A stretch of DNA of 64,000 bases from assembly GCF_018131185.1 (NCBI RefSeq), contig NZ_JAFCJE010000003.1, positions 124,001-188,000 of the forward strand, in the 5' to 3' direction. The stretch is from Bradyrhizobium diazoefficiens (GTDB lineage: Bacteria > Pseudomonadota > Alphaproteobacteria > Rhizobiales > Xanthobacteraceae). Every line of letters starts with the position of its first letter. Within the stretch, counting starts at the first letter, position 1. The notes under the pieces are model-generated. The model saw only the letters and a program-made list of their open reading frames with translations. It searched no databases and was not told the origin of the DNA. The position numbers and the translations under genes are program-made. Below are positions 17,933-28,452 of this stretch, piece after piece.

Positions 17933-19378
17933 ATGAAACTGAGCCTGAAGCGCCTGTTTGGGAGATCGATGACCGGGGGATTGGACCTGGCCGAAGCGCC
18001 CCCTCCGCCTTCGCCGCGATCCGCGGCGCGGAAGACCGCGCTCGTGACCCTTGCGCTCGTGCTTGCGATCATCGGCGCGCTCGCCGGCGGCTATTATTTC
18101 GCGATGCGGCCGGTGACGCTGAAAATCGCGGTCGGTCCCGCCAACAGCGACGACGTCAAGGTCGTGCAGGCACTGACGCAGGCCTTCACGCAGACCAAGA
18201 GCCAGGTGCGGCTCCGGCCGATCCAGACCGACGGCGCGACCGCCAGCCGCGACGCGCTGGCGGAAGGCAAGGTCGATCTCGCCATCGTGCGCGGCGATCT
18301 CGATGTGCCCAAGAACGCGCAAGCGGTCGCGACCCTGCGCAAGAACGTCGCGGTGCTGTGGTCCGTCCCGGGCAAGGCCAAGAAGCGGGGTCCGAAGATC
18401 ACCAAGATCTCGCAGCTCGCCGGCCATCGTATCGGGGTGGTCGGCCGCACCCAGGCCAACGTCAATCTGCTCAAGGTGATCCTGCAGCAATACGGCGTCG
18501 ATCCCGCCAAGGTCGAGATCGTGCAATTCCCGGCCAACGAAGTCGCCGAGGCGATCAAGTCCCAGAAGGCCGACGTCTATCTCGCCGCCGGCCCGGTCAA
18601 CAGCAAGATCACGGCGGATGCAATCGCCGCCTCCATCAAGGATTTCGGCGCGCCCAACTTCCTCGCGATCGATTCCGCGGACGCGATCGCGCAGAACCAT
18701 CCGGTCTACGAAGCCTCCGAGATTCCAGCCGGCACCTATGGCGGCTCGCCCGCCCGCCCGGAGGAGGAGGTCAAGACCATCAGCTTCTCGCACCACGTCG
18801 TGGCACGCAAAGGCGTGTCCGAAACCACCATCGCGGCCTTCACGCGCCAGCTCTTCGCCGTGCGCCACCAATTGGTGACGGAATTTCCGCTCGCGGCGAA
18901 GATCGAAACGCCCGACACCGACAAGGATGCTGTGATCCCGGTGCATCCCGGCGCGGCCGCCTACGTCGACGGCGAGGAAAAGACCTTCCTCGACAAATAC
19001 AGCGATTACATCTGGTGGAGCCTGATGGCATTGTCCGCCATGGGTTCGATCGGCGCCTGGTTCGCGGGCTATCTGAAGAAGGACGAGCGCGACAACAACA
19101 ACCATCAGCGCGAACGCCTGCTCGACATGATCGCCGCCGCACGCAAATGCGAGACGACCGAAGAGCTCGACCAGATGCAGACAGAGGCCGACGAGATCCT
19201 GCGCGACACGCTGCGCTGCTTCGATCACGGCGCGATCGAGGAGGCCGCGCTCACCGCCTTCAACATCGCACTCGACCAGTTCCACGCCGCCGTCGCCGAC
19301 CGCAAGGCAGTGCTGTTCAGCCTGCCGCCGAACCTGCAACGCGCGGGCGCGCAGTTCAGGGCCGCCGGCAACGCCTGA
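17933..19378 (+). CDS. Membrane-anchored TAXI-family solute-binding protein with cytoplasmic C-terminal extension
   Basis: A 481-residue protein of the TRAP-associated extracytoplasmic immunogenic (TAXI) type. An N-terminal TM segment lies at about 34-55 (ALVTLALVLAIIGALAGGYYF). A periplasmic binding domain follows at about 60-350, with LKIAVGPANSDDVKVVQALTQAF and KVDLAIVRGDLDVP. A second TM segment is at about 360-378 (WWSLMALSAMGSIGAWFAGYL), then about 100 mostly helical, charged cytoplasmic residues. Ordinary TAXI proteins are free periplasmic proteins. No TRAP permease gene is adjacent, so transport is doubtful and a sensing or scaffold role is possible. Confidence 0.82.
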   Translation: MKLSLKRLFGRSMTGGLDLAEAPPPPSPRSAARKTALVTLALVLAIIGALAGGYYFAMRPVTLKIAVGPANSDDVKVVQALTQAFTQTKSQVRLRPIQTDGATASRDALAEGKVDLAIVRGDLDVPKNAQAVATLRKNVAVLWSVPGKAKKRGPKITKISQLAGHRIGVVGRTQANVNLLKVILQQYGVDPAKVEIVQFPANEVAEAIKSQKADVYLAAGPVNSKITADAIAASIKDFGAPNFLAIDSADAIAQNHPVYEASEIPAGTYGGSPARPEEEVKTISFSHHVVARKGVSETTIAAFTRQLFAVRHQLVTEFPLAAKIETPDTDKDAVIPVHPGAAAYVDGEEKTFLDKYSDYIWWSLMALSAMGSIGAWFAGYLKKDERDNNNHQRERLLDMIAAARKCETTEELDQMQTEADEILRDTLRCFDHGAIEEAALTAFNIALDQFHAAVADRKAVLFSLPPNLQRAGAQFRAAGNA

Positions 19379-19425
19379 GCGCTTGCCCGCGTAATCGCTG
19401 CGTCACATTGCCTCACTATAGCTTC

Positions 19426-19550
19426 CGTCATTCCGGGGCGATGCAAAGCATCGAACCCGGAATCCATCGCGCCGCATTCGCGAGGAGACATGGATTCTCA
19501 GGTGCGCAATTGCGCACCATAGCTCGCGCTACGCGCGCACCGGAATGACG
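19426..19550. repeat. Intergenic palindromic repeat (CGTCATTCCGGGG / CCGGAATGACG type)
   Basis: Ends CGTCATTCCGG and CCGGAATGACG are perfect inverted repeats. Inside are GATGCAAAGCATC and GGTGCGCAATTGCGCACC hairpins. It lies just 5' of the phoD pseudogene and could affect its expression. Confidence 0.85.
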
Positions 19551-19586
19551 GTCTCTTCTGCAAGCTCGGATCTGGAGCCAACCTCC

Positions 19587-21128
19587 ATGAACTTCCCATT
19601 CTCCCGCCGCCGCTTCCTCGCCACGGGCGCCGGCGCGCTCGGCACGATCGCGATGCCTTATCTGTCGCGCGCGGCCGACCGGCCGGCCGTGACCCATGGC
19701 GTGCAATCGGGCGATGTCACCGCCAGCGGCGGCGTGGTGTGGGCGCGTACCGACCGACCCGCGCAGATGCTGGTCGAGGTGGCGACGACTGAGACGTTCA
19801 GGGATGTCCGCGCGCTGCCGCCGATCGCGGCGCTGCCCGAGAGCGATTTCACCGCAAAGATGCTCCTCGAAAACTTGCCGGCCGGACAGGACATCTTTTA
19901 CCGCGTCCGCTTCCGCGATCTCTCGCACAGCGCGATCGAGGGCGAGGCGGTCGTCGGCCGTTTCCGCACCGCGCCGGCCGATCGCCGCGATGTCAGCTTC
20001 GTCTGGGGCGGTGACGTCGCCGGCCAGGGCTGAGGCATCAATCCTGACGATGGCGGCATGGTCACCTTCTCGGCGATGCGCAGGCACCGGCCGGACTTCT
20101 TCCTGCATTCCGGCGACACCATCTATGCCGACGGCCCGATTGCATCCGAGGTGAAGCTCGCCGACGGCAATATCTGGAAGAACGTCACCATCCCCGAGAA
20201 GGCCAAGGTCGCCGAGACGCTGGACGAGTACCGCGCCGCGCACAAATACAATCTCACCGACGCCAATCTCCGCGCCTTTAATGCCGAGGTGCCGATCTTC
20301 GTGCAGTGGGACGACCACGAGGTGACCAACAACTGGTCGCTGTCGAAGGAGTTGCCCGCCGCCTACAAGGAGCGCGACATCGCGCTGCTCGCCGCGCGCG
20401 GCGCGCGCGCCTTCCGCGAGATGTATCCGCTGCGCGAGAGCATCACTGAGCCCGGCCGGGTCTATCGCCAGATCTCCTACGGCCCGCATCTCGACATATT
20501 CGTGCTCGACGAGCGCAGCTATCGCGGCCCGAACGGTCCCAATGTCGAAACCGCTTACGGCCCCGCGAGCCATTTCCTCGGCCCGGACCAGATCGCCTGG
20601 CTCAAGCGCGGCCTGCTCAATTCGCGCGCGACCTGGAAGGTGATCGCCTCCGACATGCCGCTCAGTCTCATCGTGTCGGACACGCCGAAGGGCGGCTCGG
20701 AAGCAATCGCGCAGGGCGACGGCCCAGTGCGCGGCCGCGAGTTCGAGATCGCCGACATCCTGCGCTTCATCAAGATGGCGCCGATCAGCAACATCGTGTG
20801 GCTGACCGCCGACGTGCACTATGCCGCCGCGCATTATTACGATCCGAACAAGGCGCAATTCCAGGAGTTCGAGCCGTTCTGGGAATTCGTCTCGGGCCCG
20901 CTGCATGCCGGCACTTTCGGTCCGAACGCGCTCGACAACACCTTTGGACCCGAGGTGCGCTTCGTCAAGGCGCCGGGCCAGGACAGCCAGAACCTGCCGC
21001 CATCCGCCGGCATGCAGTTCTTCGGCCACGTCAAGATCGACGGCGCCTCCGGCCAGATGATCGTGACATTGCGCGACCGTGCCGACGTCGCGCTGTGGTC
21101 GACGACGCTCGATCCGAAACTTGCCTGA
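19587..21128 (+). pseudogene. phoD: Alkaline phosphatase D, Tat-exported, interrupted by an in-frame TGA
   Basis: Two open segments in one frame (19587-20030 and 20034-21128) together encode one PhoD-type protein of about 513 codons, split by TGA at 20031-20033 (codon 149). The stop replaces a residue in GDVAGQG-x-GINPDDGGM, where Trp is expected, so TGG to TGA is the simplest event. The rest is intact: a Tat signal (SRRRFLATG), the metal-site motifs FLHSGDTIYADGP and DDHEVTNNW, and WLTADVHYAAAHYY. The downstream part could start at an ATG at 20058 but would lack the export signal and N-terminal domain. Readthrough or a sequencing error cannot be excluded. Confidence 0.88.
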
Positions 21129-21131
21129 CCG

Positions 21132-21512
21132 TCAGGGAGCGCGCGTGCGCAGAGCCGCCTCCAGCACGTCGCTCGAACACGGCTTCTGCAACCGTGGCTG
21201 ACCGGAAAATTCGGGCGGAATGCGCGCCTCGGCGCCATAGCCGGTGACGAAGACGAACGGGATATTCAGCGCAACCAGCCGCTCAGCGACCGCAAAGCTG
21301 GTCTCACGGATCAGCTCGACATCGAGCAGCGCGAAATCGGGCGGACGGTTCGCGATGGCGCCCAGCGCCTGCGTCACCGACCCGACGGTCCTCACGCTTG
21401 TCACGCCGAACCCGAGCAGCCGGTCCTCGAAATCGATCGCAATGATCGGATCGTCTTCCACGACCAGAACGTCGGCGGGACAGGGTGAGCCATCGGAAAG
21501 TACGGGTGACAT
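21132..21512 (-). CDS. Single-domain response regulator
   Basis: A 126-residue receiver domain with no output domain. It has the acidic pair VVEDDP, the phospho-acceptor Asp in FALLDVEL, a Thr in FVTGYG and a Lys in LQKPCS, so it should be phosphorylatable. Such stand-alone receivers relay phosphate or bind a target directly. No kinase is adjacent. It is divergent from the Crp/Fnr-type regulator and convergent with the phoD pseudogene, ending 3 bp from it. Confidence 0.9.
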   Translation of the reverse strand: MSPVLSDGSPCPADVLVVEDDPIIAIDFEDRLLGFGVTSVRTVGSVTQALGAIANRPPDFALLDVELIRETSFAVAERLVALNIPFVFVTGYGAEARIPPEFSGQPRLQKPCSSDVLEAALRTRAP

Positions 21513-21689
21513 GATCGCAACTTGGAGCAGGGGGTTTTCGGATCAGGACAGCCGCGCCACGATACCTGCGCTCAGCGCATCGGAGGGTTCCCGGAACGAA
21601 ACCACCACATCGCAGTTCTTCAGTCTGTCCACTTGTGCACACAGGATCCGGTCGGAACTCGCTATTGTCTGAGGCAGATGGGGATCACC

Positions 21690-22454
21690 ATGGATGCGCG
21701 CATCAGCAAGACGAACGAGGTCGAGAGCCGGCCGGCCAACAATCTGCTGAGGCGGTTGAGCCAGGCGGACTACGCCCTGCTCGCGCCTCACATCGCCTTC
21801 GAGGACCGCGCGGCCAGCCAGCTGCTCTACAATCCCGGCGACGACGTCCAGGTCGTGCACTTCCCCTGCGGACCGGCGCTCGCGACCTTTCTCGTCCCCA
21901 ACGAGGACGGCCGCGACGTCGAAACCATCCTGGTCGGCCGTGAAGGCGCCGTGGGCGGCATCGTCAGCGAGGGATTCCTGCCCGCCTATACCCGGATCTG
22001 CGTGAAATTTGGCGGACCGTTTGCGCATATTCATGTCGCCAAGCTGGAAGCGGCCAAGCTGCGCTCGGCGTCGCTGCGCAACATCTTTGCCCGCTATGCC
22101 GATTGCATGCTGGCGCAGATCTTCCAGTCGACCGCCTGCAACGCGATCCATTCGATCGAGCAACGGACCGCCAAATGGATCCTGGCGGCGATGGAGCGGA
22201 CCGGGGACGAGAACAGCGTGCCGCTGACCCACGAACAGCTCGCGACGCTGCTCGGCGTTGGCCGCTCCTATGCCAGCCGCGTGCTTCAGTCCTTCAAGGC
22301 AGAACGGATTCTCGACACGAGGCGCGGATCGATTCTGGTCCGCAACCGCGACGGCCTGAAGCTTCGCGCCTGCCTGTGCAACGACGCGGTGAAAATGCAC
22401 TTCGAGGAGGTGCTGCGCGGCGTCTATCCGACCGAGGAGCGGGAGGCCGGGTAG
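21690..22454 (+). CDS. Crp/Fnr family transcriptional regulator
   Basis: A 254-residue DNA-binding regulator with an N-terminal cyclic-nucleotide-binding-like barrel (about 20-130) and a C-terminal winged helix. The recognition region is LTHEQLATLLGVGRSYASRVLQSFKAERI. There are no N-terminal Fnr-type iron-sulfur cysteines, and the cAMP-binding Arg/Ser pattern is not obvious, so the ligand is unknown. The start is set at the ATG at 21690, preceded by GGGGA at good spacing; an in-frame ATG at 21678 is the alternative. It lies directly upstream of the Lgt-like operon and might regulate it (inference). Confidence 0.88.
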   Translation: MDARISKTNEVESRPANNLLRRLSQADYALLAPHIAFEDRAASQLLYNPGDDVQVVHFPCGPALATFLVPNEDGRDVETILVGREGAVGGIVSEGFLPAYTRICVKFGGPFAHIHVAKLEAAKLRSASLRNIFARYADCMLAQIFQSTACNAIHSIEQRTAKWILAAMERTGDENSVPLTHEQLATLLGVGRSYASRVLQSFKAERILDTRRGSILVRNRDGLKLRACLCNDAVKMHFEEVLRGVYPTEEREAG

Positions 22455-22506
22455 CGGCTTCTTCCCACTATCCCGCACCGCCTGAACCTGCGCTAGTATC
22501 CCCGGC

Positions 22507-23223
22507 ATGAGCGGGGCTTTGCTTCACGTCATCTTCGACATTGCGGCATGGCTGGCGGCCGCCGCCGCCGTCTGGTGGCTGTCGCGAGAACGCCTGCAGT
22601 TTCCGGCGCAATCCTTCCAACTGCCCTATGTCGCCGCGCTGGTGTTCGGCGCCGGCCTCGGCGCCCATCTGTTCGGCTCGGCCAATCTGTGGCTGTCGGG
22701 CCAGAGCGGCATTGCGCGCTCGGTCGAGGGCGCGCTGGCCGGCGGCATCGTGGCGATCGAGCTCTACAAATGGACGGCCGGCATCGCCTTGCGCACCGGC
22801 GCGCGGTTTGCGCTGCCGCTGGCCGTCGGCATCGCGATCGGCCGGCTCGGCTGCTACTTCGCGGGCCTCGACGACTTCACCTATGGCACGCCGACATCGC
22901 TGCCCTGGGGGCACGATTTCGGCGACGGCGTTCTGCGCCATCCGGTGCAACTCTACGAGAGCGCGGCCATGGCCACCTTCGCGCTCGTCTACGTGCTGGC
23001 GGTCCTGAACCGGAACGCGTTTGTAATCACCAATGGTTTCTACCTGGCGCTCGCCTATTATGGAGCGCAACGCTTCCTGTGGGAATTCCTCAAGCCCTAC
23101 GGCACGCTGATCGGCCCGCTCACCCTGTTTCACCTGCTGTCGCTGTCCATCCTGCTCTACGCCGGTGTCATGTTGGCGACCGCGCCCAAAGCGAGACCCT
23201 TGCAGAATGAGTTACTTGCATGA
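22507..23223 (+). CDS. Diverged prolipoprotein diacylglyceryl transferase (Lgt) family membrane protein
   Basis: A polytopic inner-membrane protein of 238 residues with about seven hydrophobic helices. Lgt hallmarks are GRLGCYFAGLDDFTYGTPTSLPWG at 112-135 and HPVQLYES at 145-152, matching the GRLGNFxNxE and HPxQLYE regions of true Lgt. The Asn of the signature is Cys here, and the HGGL-type histidine is not seen (the matching stretch reads VEGALAGGI). It is therefore a homologue that probably binds a glycerophospholipid but may not modify lipoproteins. Its last codons overlap the radical SAM gene (ATGA), implying coupled translation and a shared pathway. Confidence 0.82.
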   Translation: MSGALLHVIFDIAAWLAAAAAVWWLSRERLQFPAQSFQLPYVAALVFGAGLGAHLFGSANLWLSGQSGIARSVEGALAGGIVAIELYKWTAGIALRTGARFALPLAVGIAIGRLGCYFAGLDDFTYGTPTSLPWGHDFGDGVLRHPVQLYESAAMATFALVYVLAVLNRNAFVITNGFYLALAYYGAQRFLWEFLKPYGTLIGPLTLFHLLSLSILLYAGVMLATAPKARPLQNELLA

Positions 23224-24650
23224 ACGCGCCGTTGCGTAGATCGCGTCCGTATATCTTCTGGGGCCAGACCCAATCCCTCTGCGAGACCTGCCTGAAGCTG
23301 GTGCCGACCAAGATCCAGATTCTCGACAACGAGGTCTGGTACGAAAAGCGCTGCAAGGAGCATGGCGTCCAGTCGACCCTGGTCTCGACGGATGCCGCCT
23401 ATTGGCGCCTCTGCAAGGACTTCATCAAGCCCGGCGACCGGCCGCTGCAATTCCAGCAGCGTACGGAATTCGGCTGCCCCTATGATTGTGGCCTCTGTCC
23501 CGACCACGAGCAGCATTCCTGCCTGGCGCTGATCGAGATCACCGAGCACTGCAATCTCACCTGCCCGGTCTGTTTCGCGGAATCCTCGCCCGCACGGACG
23601 AAATTCACCCCGCTCGCAACGGTCGAGAAGATGCTGGACGCGCTGGTCGCCAGCGAGGGCGAGCCTGATCTGGTGCAGATTTCCGGCGGCGAACCGACGC
23701 TGCATCCGGACTTCTTCGCGATCCTCGACGCCGTGCGCGCCCGCCCGATCCGCCACGTCATGATCAACACCAATGGGCTGCGCATCGCGCGCGAAAGGGA
23801 TTTCGTGGCGCGGCTGGCCGAGAACAAGCGCGGGCTGGAGGTCTACCTCCAGTTCGATTCGCTGCAGCGCGAGGGGCTGATCAACCTGCGCGGCGCGGAT
23901 TTGCGCAAGATCCGCCAACAGGCGCTGGAAAATCTCGAGCATTACGGCGTGTCGACCACGCTGGTCGCCACCATCAAGCGCGGCGTCAACGATGCCGAGA
24001 TCGGCGACATCGTCCGTCACGCGCTGACCTGGACATGCGTACGCGGCGTCACCTTGCAGCCCGTGCAGGACGCCGGCCGCAACGACGATTTCGACGAGAA
24101 GACCGACCGCATCATGCTGTCGGAGATCCGCAAGCGCGTGATCGAAACCGGCGTATTCGGCGACAAGGACATGATCCCGCTGCCCTGCAATCCCGAGAGC
24201 ATCTCGATCGGCTACGGCCTGCGCAATGGCGAGAAGGTGCTGCCGCTGACCTCGCTGATCCCGCAGGAGCAGCTCGTCGCCGTGATGCCCAACACGATCA
24301 GCCCCGAGAAATACCCGGTGCTGCGGGAAAAATTCGTCGACCTGTTCTCGCTGTCGTCAGGCCCGCTCAACACGAGCGAGCGCGTCTGCGAACTCTTGTG
24401 CTGCCTGCCGAGCTTCCAGGTGCCGGAAGGGCTGTCTTACGAGAGCGTCTTCCGCGTCACCATCGTGCAATTCCTCGACCGCTTCAATTTCTGCGTCGGC
24501 AACGTCAAGCGCAGCTGCATCCATTTCGTGACGGAGCAGGGGGCGATCATTCCGTTCGACACCTACAATCTGTTCTATCGGAACGGCAAAATCGACGGCA
24601 TCCGCGCCGCGCTTGCCGCGCAGGCGAGGGAGGGGGTCTTGCAGGCATGA
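23220..24650 (+). CDS. Multi-cysteine radical SAM protein, Tes/MJ0619-like
   Basis: A 476-residue radical SAM enzyme. The SAM [4Fe-4S] motif is HCNLTCPVCFAES (Cys111, 115, 118), with ISGGEPTLHPDF as the SAM-contact strand. An N-terminal region holds extra cysteines: Cys21 and Cys24 (CETC), Cys45, Cys65, and FGCPYDCGLCPDH (Cys86, 90, 93). The C-terminus has ELLCCLP and RSCIHFVTEQGAIIPFDTYN. This layout matches the group of archaeal MJ0619, first linked to pterin methylation and later shown to be tetraether synthase joining lipid tails, and related bacterial proteins. Coupling to an Lgt-like protein suggests work on membrane lipids (inference). It overlaps its neighbours by 4 bp on both sides. 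Confidence 0.87.
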   Translation: MNAPLRRSRPYIFWGQTQSLCETCLKLVPTKIQILDNEVWYEKRCKEHGVQSTLVSTDAAYWRLCKDFIKPGDRPLQFQQRTEFGCPYDCGLCPDHEQHSCLALIEITEHCNLTCPVCFAESSPARTKFTPLATVEKMLDALVASEGEPDLVQISGGEPTLHPDFFAILDAVRARPIRHVMINTNGLRIARERDFVARLAENKRGLEVYLQFDSLQREGLINLRGADLRKIRQQALENLEHYGVSTTLVATIKRGVNDAEIGDIVRHALTWTCVRGVTLQPVQDAGRNDDFDEKTDRIMLSEIRKRVIETGVFGDKDMIPLPCNPESISIGYGLRNGEKVLPLTSLIPQEQLVAVMPNTISPEKYPVLREKFVDLFSLSSGPLNTSERVCELLCCLPSFQVPEGLSYESVFRVTIVQFLDRFNFCVGNVKRSCIHFVTEQGAIIPFDTYNLFYRNGKIDGIRAALAAQAREGVLQA

Positions 24651-24937
24651 GCATCAGCAACACACCGCCGCCGGCACCACCGGGTCCGCCTTCTCCGCCG
24701 ATGCAAAAGCGCAGCGGCTGCCTGACCGCGCTGATGGCGATCGCCGGGATCTTCATGCTGCTACCGGGACTCTGCGCGCTCCTGTTCGGCGGAATGTCTG
24801 TGGTCGAGGGTGGCCAGATCCCCTCCGACATCGCCTCGCTGGTCTTTTTGGGTCTCGTTATCGGCATCGGAGGCGTCGTCATGATCTGGGCGGCCATCGT
24901 GGGCCGAAAGGCCCCGCCGGCCCGGAACGGGAGCTAA
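24647..24937 (+). CDS. Small two-TM membrane protein of the Lgt-like/radical SAM operon
   Basis: A 96-residue protein with a Pro-rich cytoplasmic N-terminus (NTPPPAPPGPPSPP), one or two cysteines, and two hydrophobic helices (LTALMAIAGIFMLLPGLCALLFGGM and IASLVFLGLVIGIGGVVMIWAAIVG). The ATG overlaps the radical SAM stop as ATGA, so it is translated from the same message. No family is recognised. It may anchor or support the radical SAM enzyme at the membrane, but this is only inferred from position. Confidence 0.78.
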   Translation: MSISNTPPPAPPGPPSPPMQKRSGCLTALMAIAGIFMLLPGLCALLFGGMSVVEGGQIPSDIASLVFLGLVIGIGGVVMIWAAIVGRKAPPARNGS

Positions 24938-24988
24938 CCCCCGGGGATTCCCGGACAAAATTCAGTCAACCAAGGCCCAAAGAACGCA

Positions 24989-25016
24989 TTGTTTTTTGGC
25001 CGTTTTTGCATATATT
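24989..25016 (+). promoter_or_regulatory. Possible sigma-70-type promoter upstream of typA
   Basis: TTGTTT at 24989-24994 and TATATT at 25011-25016 are 16 bases apart in an AT-rich pocket of otherwise GC-rich DNA. A start near 25023 would transcribe through the hairpin at 25036 before typA. This is a by-eye call. Confidence 0.4.
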
Positions 25017-25035
25017 GCGCCGCAACGCGTAGGGT

Positions 25036-25065
25036 GCCCGGTCAAGATGGCCGGGCTTCCTTTTT
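25036..25065 (+). terminator. Intrinsic terminator-like hairpin in the typA leader
   Basis: Stem GCCCGG/CCGGGC with a 9-base loop, followed by TTCCTTTTT. It would end the Lgt-like/radical SAM operon message, or attenuate a message started at the candidate promoter just upstream. typA begins 110 bases later. Confidence 0.6.
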
Positions 25066-25174
25066 GGGCGGCGAGCGCCCGTTTCCAGTCTTCCAGCGTT
25101 GTTTCGAGAAGAGGTCCCGGTCCGACCGGCGAGATCGCGCTTAACCCATTGTTCGAACGCAAAGAAGCTAACTC

Positions 25175-27001
<1,827 letters not shown>

Positions 27002-27019
27002 GGCCGCGGCACACACTCG

Positions 27020-27126
27020 CTGTCATGCCCCGGCTTGACCGGGGCATCCAGTACCCCGCGGCTTCTCGGCTCTACAACGATCGTCTCTCGAATACTGGAT
27101 CGCCCGGTCAAGCCGGGCGATGACAG
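27020..27126. repeat. Intergenic palindromic repeat (CTGTCATGCCCCGGCTTGACC type)
   Basis: Near-perfect inverted element: TGTCATGCCCCGGCTTGACC ... CATCCAGTA at the left and TACTGGAT ... GGTCAAGCCGGGCGATGACA at the right, each arm also carrying its own CCCGG-CTTGA-CCGGG hairpin. It lies between typA and the FAD oxidoreductase. Confidence 0.88.
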
Positions 27127-27177
27127 TTGTGCGCGTGGCGACTTCAGCACTCTTCGCGAACGTGCTAGAGCCCGCCC

Positions 27178-28419
27178 ATGTCCTTTCCCTCCTCCGTCGA
27201 CGTCGCGATCATCGGCGCCGGTGCCGCCGGCCTCGGCGCGGCACATGCGCTGCGAGGCTGCGGCCTCTCCGTGATCGTGCTGGAGGCCCGTGACCGGATT
27301 GGCGGTCGCGCCTGGACCGTGCAGGCCTCGCCCGAGGTGACGTTCGACGTCGGCTGCGGCTGGCTTCACTCCGCGGACAAGAACTCCTTCGTGCCGATCG
27401 CGCGACAGCTGAATTTCGAGCTCAACCGGGACCTGCCGCCCTGGCGAGAGCGCGCCTTCGGCAACGCCTTTCCGCAGGCCGAGCGCGACGACTTCATGCG
27501 CGCGATGGACGCATTCTATGAGCGCCTGTGGGAAGCAGCGCAAAACGGCAAGGACGAACCCGCGAGCCTGAGCCTCGAGCCCGGCAATCGCTGGAATCCC
27601 ATGATCGACGCGATCTCGACCTACATCAACGGCTGCGAGCTGAAGGATATGTCGACGCTGGACTGGGATGCCTATGAGGACACTGGCCTCAACTGGCGCG
27701 TCCGTCGCGGCTATGGCGCGCTGGTCGCAGCATATGGTGCACACTGCCCGGTGGCGCGGAGCTGCAACGTCACGCTGATCGACCATTCCGACACGCGCAT
27801 CCGCATCGAGACATCGCTGGGTACACTGACAGCCGACAAGGTGATCGTTACGGTGCCGACCAACCTGATCGCCGAGGAAGCGATCCGCTTCTCGCCGCCG
27901 CTTCCGGCCAAGGTCGATGCCGCCGCCGGCCTGCCGCTCGGCGTCGACGACAAGGTGACGCTGGCGCTCGACGACGCCGAGGCCTTTCCCAAGGAAGGCA
28001 ACCTCCGCGGCGCCACCATGCGCACGGACATGGGCACCTACCACATCCGCCCGTTCGGCCAGCCCTGCATCGAAGGCTTCTTCGGCGGCAGCTTCGCGCG
28101 CGAGCTGGAAAACGCCGGCGAGGGCGCCATTGCCGCGCAGAGCATCGAGGAGATCGCGGGCTTCCTCGGCAACGACATCCGCCGCAAGTTGAAGCCCCTG
28201 TACGAGTCACGCTGGGCGCACGATCCGTTCGCCCGCGGGTCGTATTCCCATGCCCTGCCCGGCCACGCTGGCGACCGTGCCGTGCTGGCTGCACCGGTGG
28301 ACGGACGGCTGTTCTTCGCGGGCGAGGCGACGTCGCCGGAGTTCTTCACGACAGCGCATGGGGCAAGGGACAGCGGCGAGCGGGCGGCGAAGGAAGTGCT
28401 GGCCAAAACCTTCGACTAG
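27178..28419 (+). CDS. FAD-dependent amine-oxidase-like oxidoreductase
   Basis: A flavoprotein of 413 residues with the dinucleotide-binding motif AIIGAGAAGLGAAHALRGCGLSVIVLEARDRIGGRAWT at the N-terminus and the C-terminal FAD-contact segment GRLFFAGEATSPEFFTTAHGARDSGERAA. These are the two hallmarks of the flavin monoamine oxidase/polyamine oxidase group. The likely reaction is oxidation of an amine to an imine with H2O2 release, in the cytosol since no signal peptide is seen. The substrate is unknown. Confidence 0.9.
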   Translation: MSFPSSVDVAIIGAGAAGLGAAHALRGCGLSVIVLEARDRIGGRAWTVQASPEVTFDVGCGWLHSADKNSFVPIARQLNFELNRDLPPWRERAFGNAFPQAERDDFMRAMDAFYERLWEAAQNGKDEPASLSLEPGNRWNPMIDAISTYINGCELKDMSTLDWDAYEDTGLNWRVRRGYGALVAAYGAHCPVARSCNVTLIDHSDTRIRIETSLGTLTADKVIVTVPTNLIAEEAIRFSPPLPAKVDAAAGLPLGVDDKVTLALDDAEAFPKEGNLRGATMRTDMGTYHIRPFGQPCIEGFFGGSFARELENAGEGAIAAQSIEEIAGFLGNDIRRKLKPLYESRWAHDPFARGSYSHALPGHAGDRAVLAAPVDGRLFFAGEATSPEFFTTAHGARDSGERAAKEVLAKTFD

Positions 28420-28452
28420 ACGCCTAGAACCATTTGGTTCATTTACTTGCGT

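Noticed and set aside
20031..20033. TGA in phoD as selenocysteine
   Set aside because: The conserved residue at this site is expected to be Trp, and no SECIS-like stem-loop is evident directly after the TGA; PhoD is not known to be a selenoprotein.
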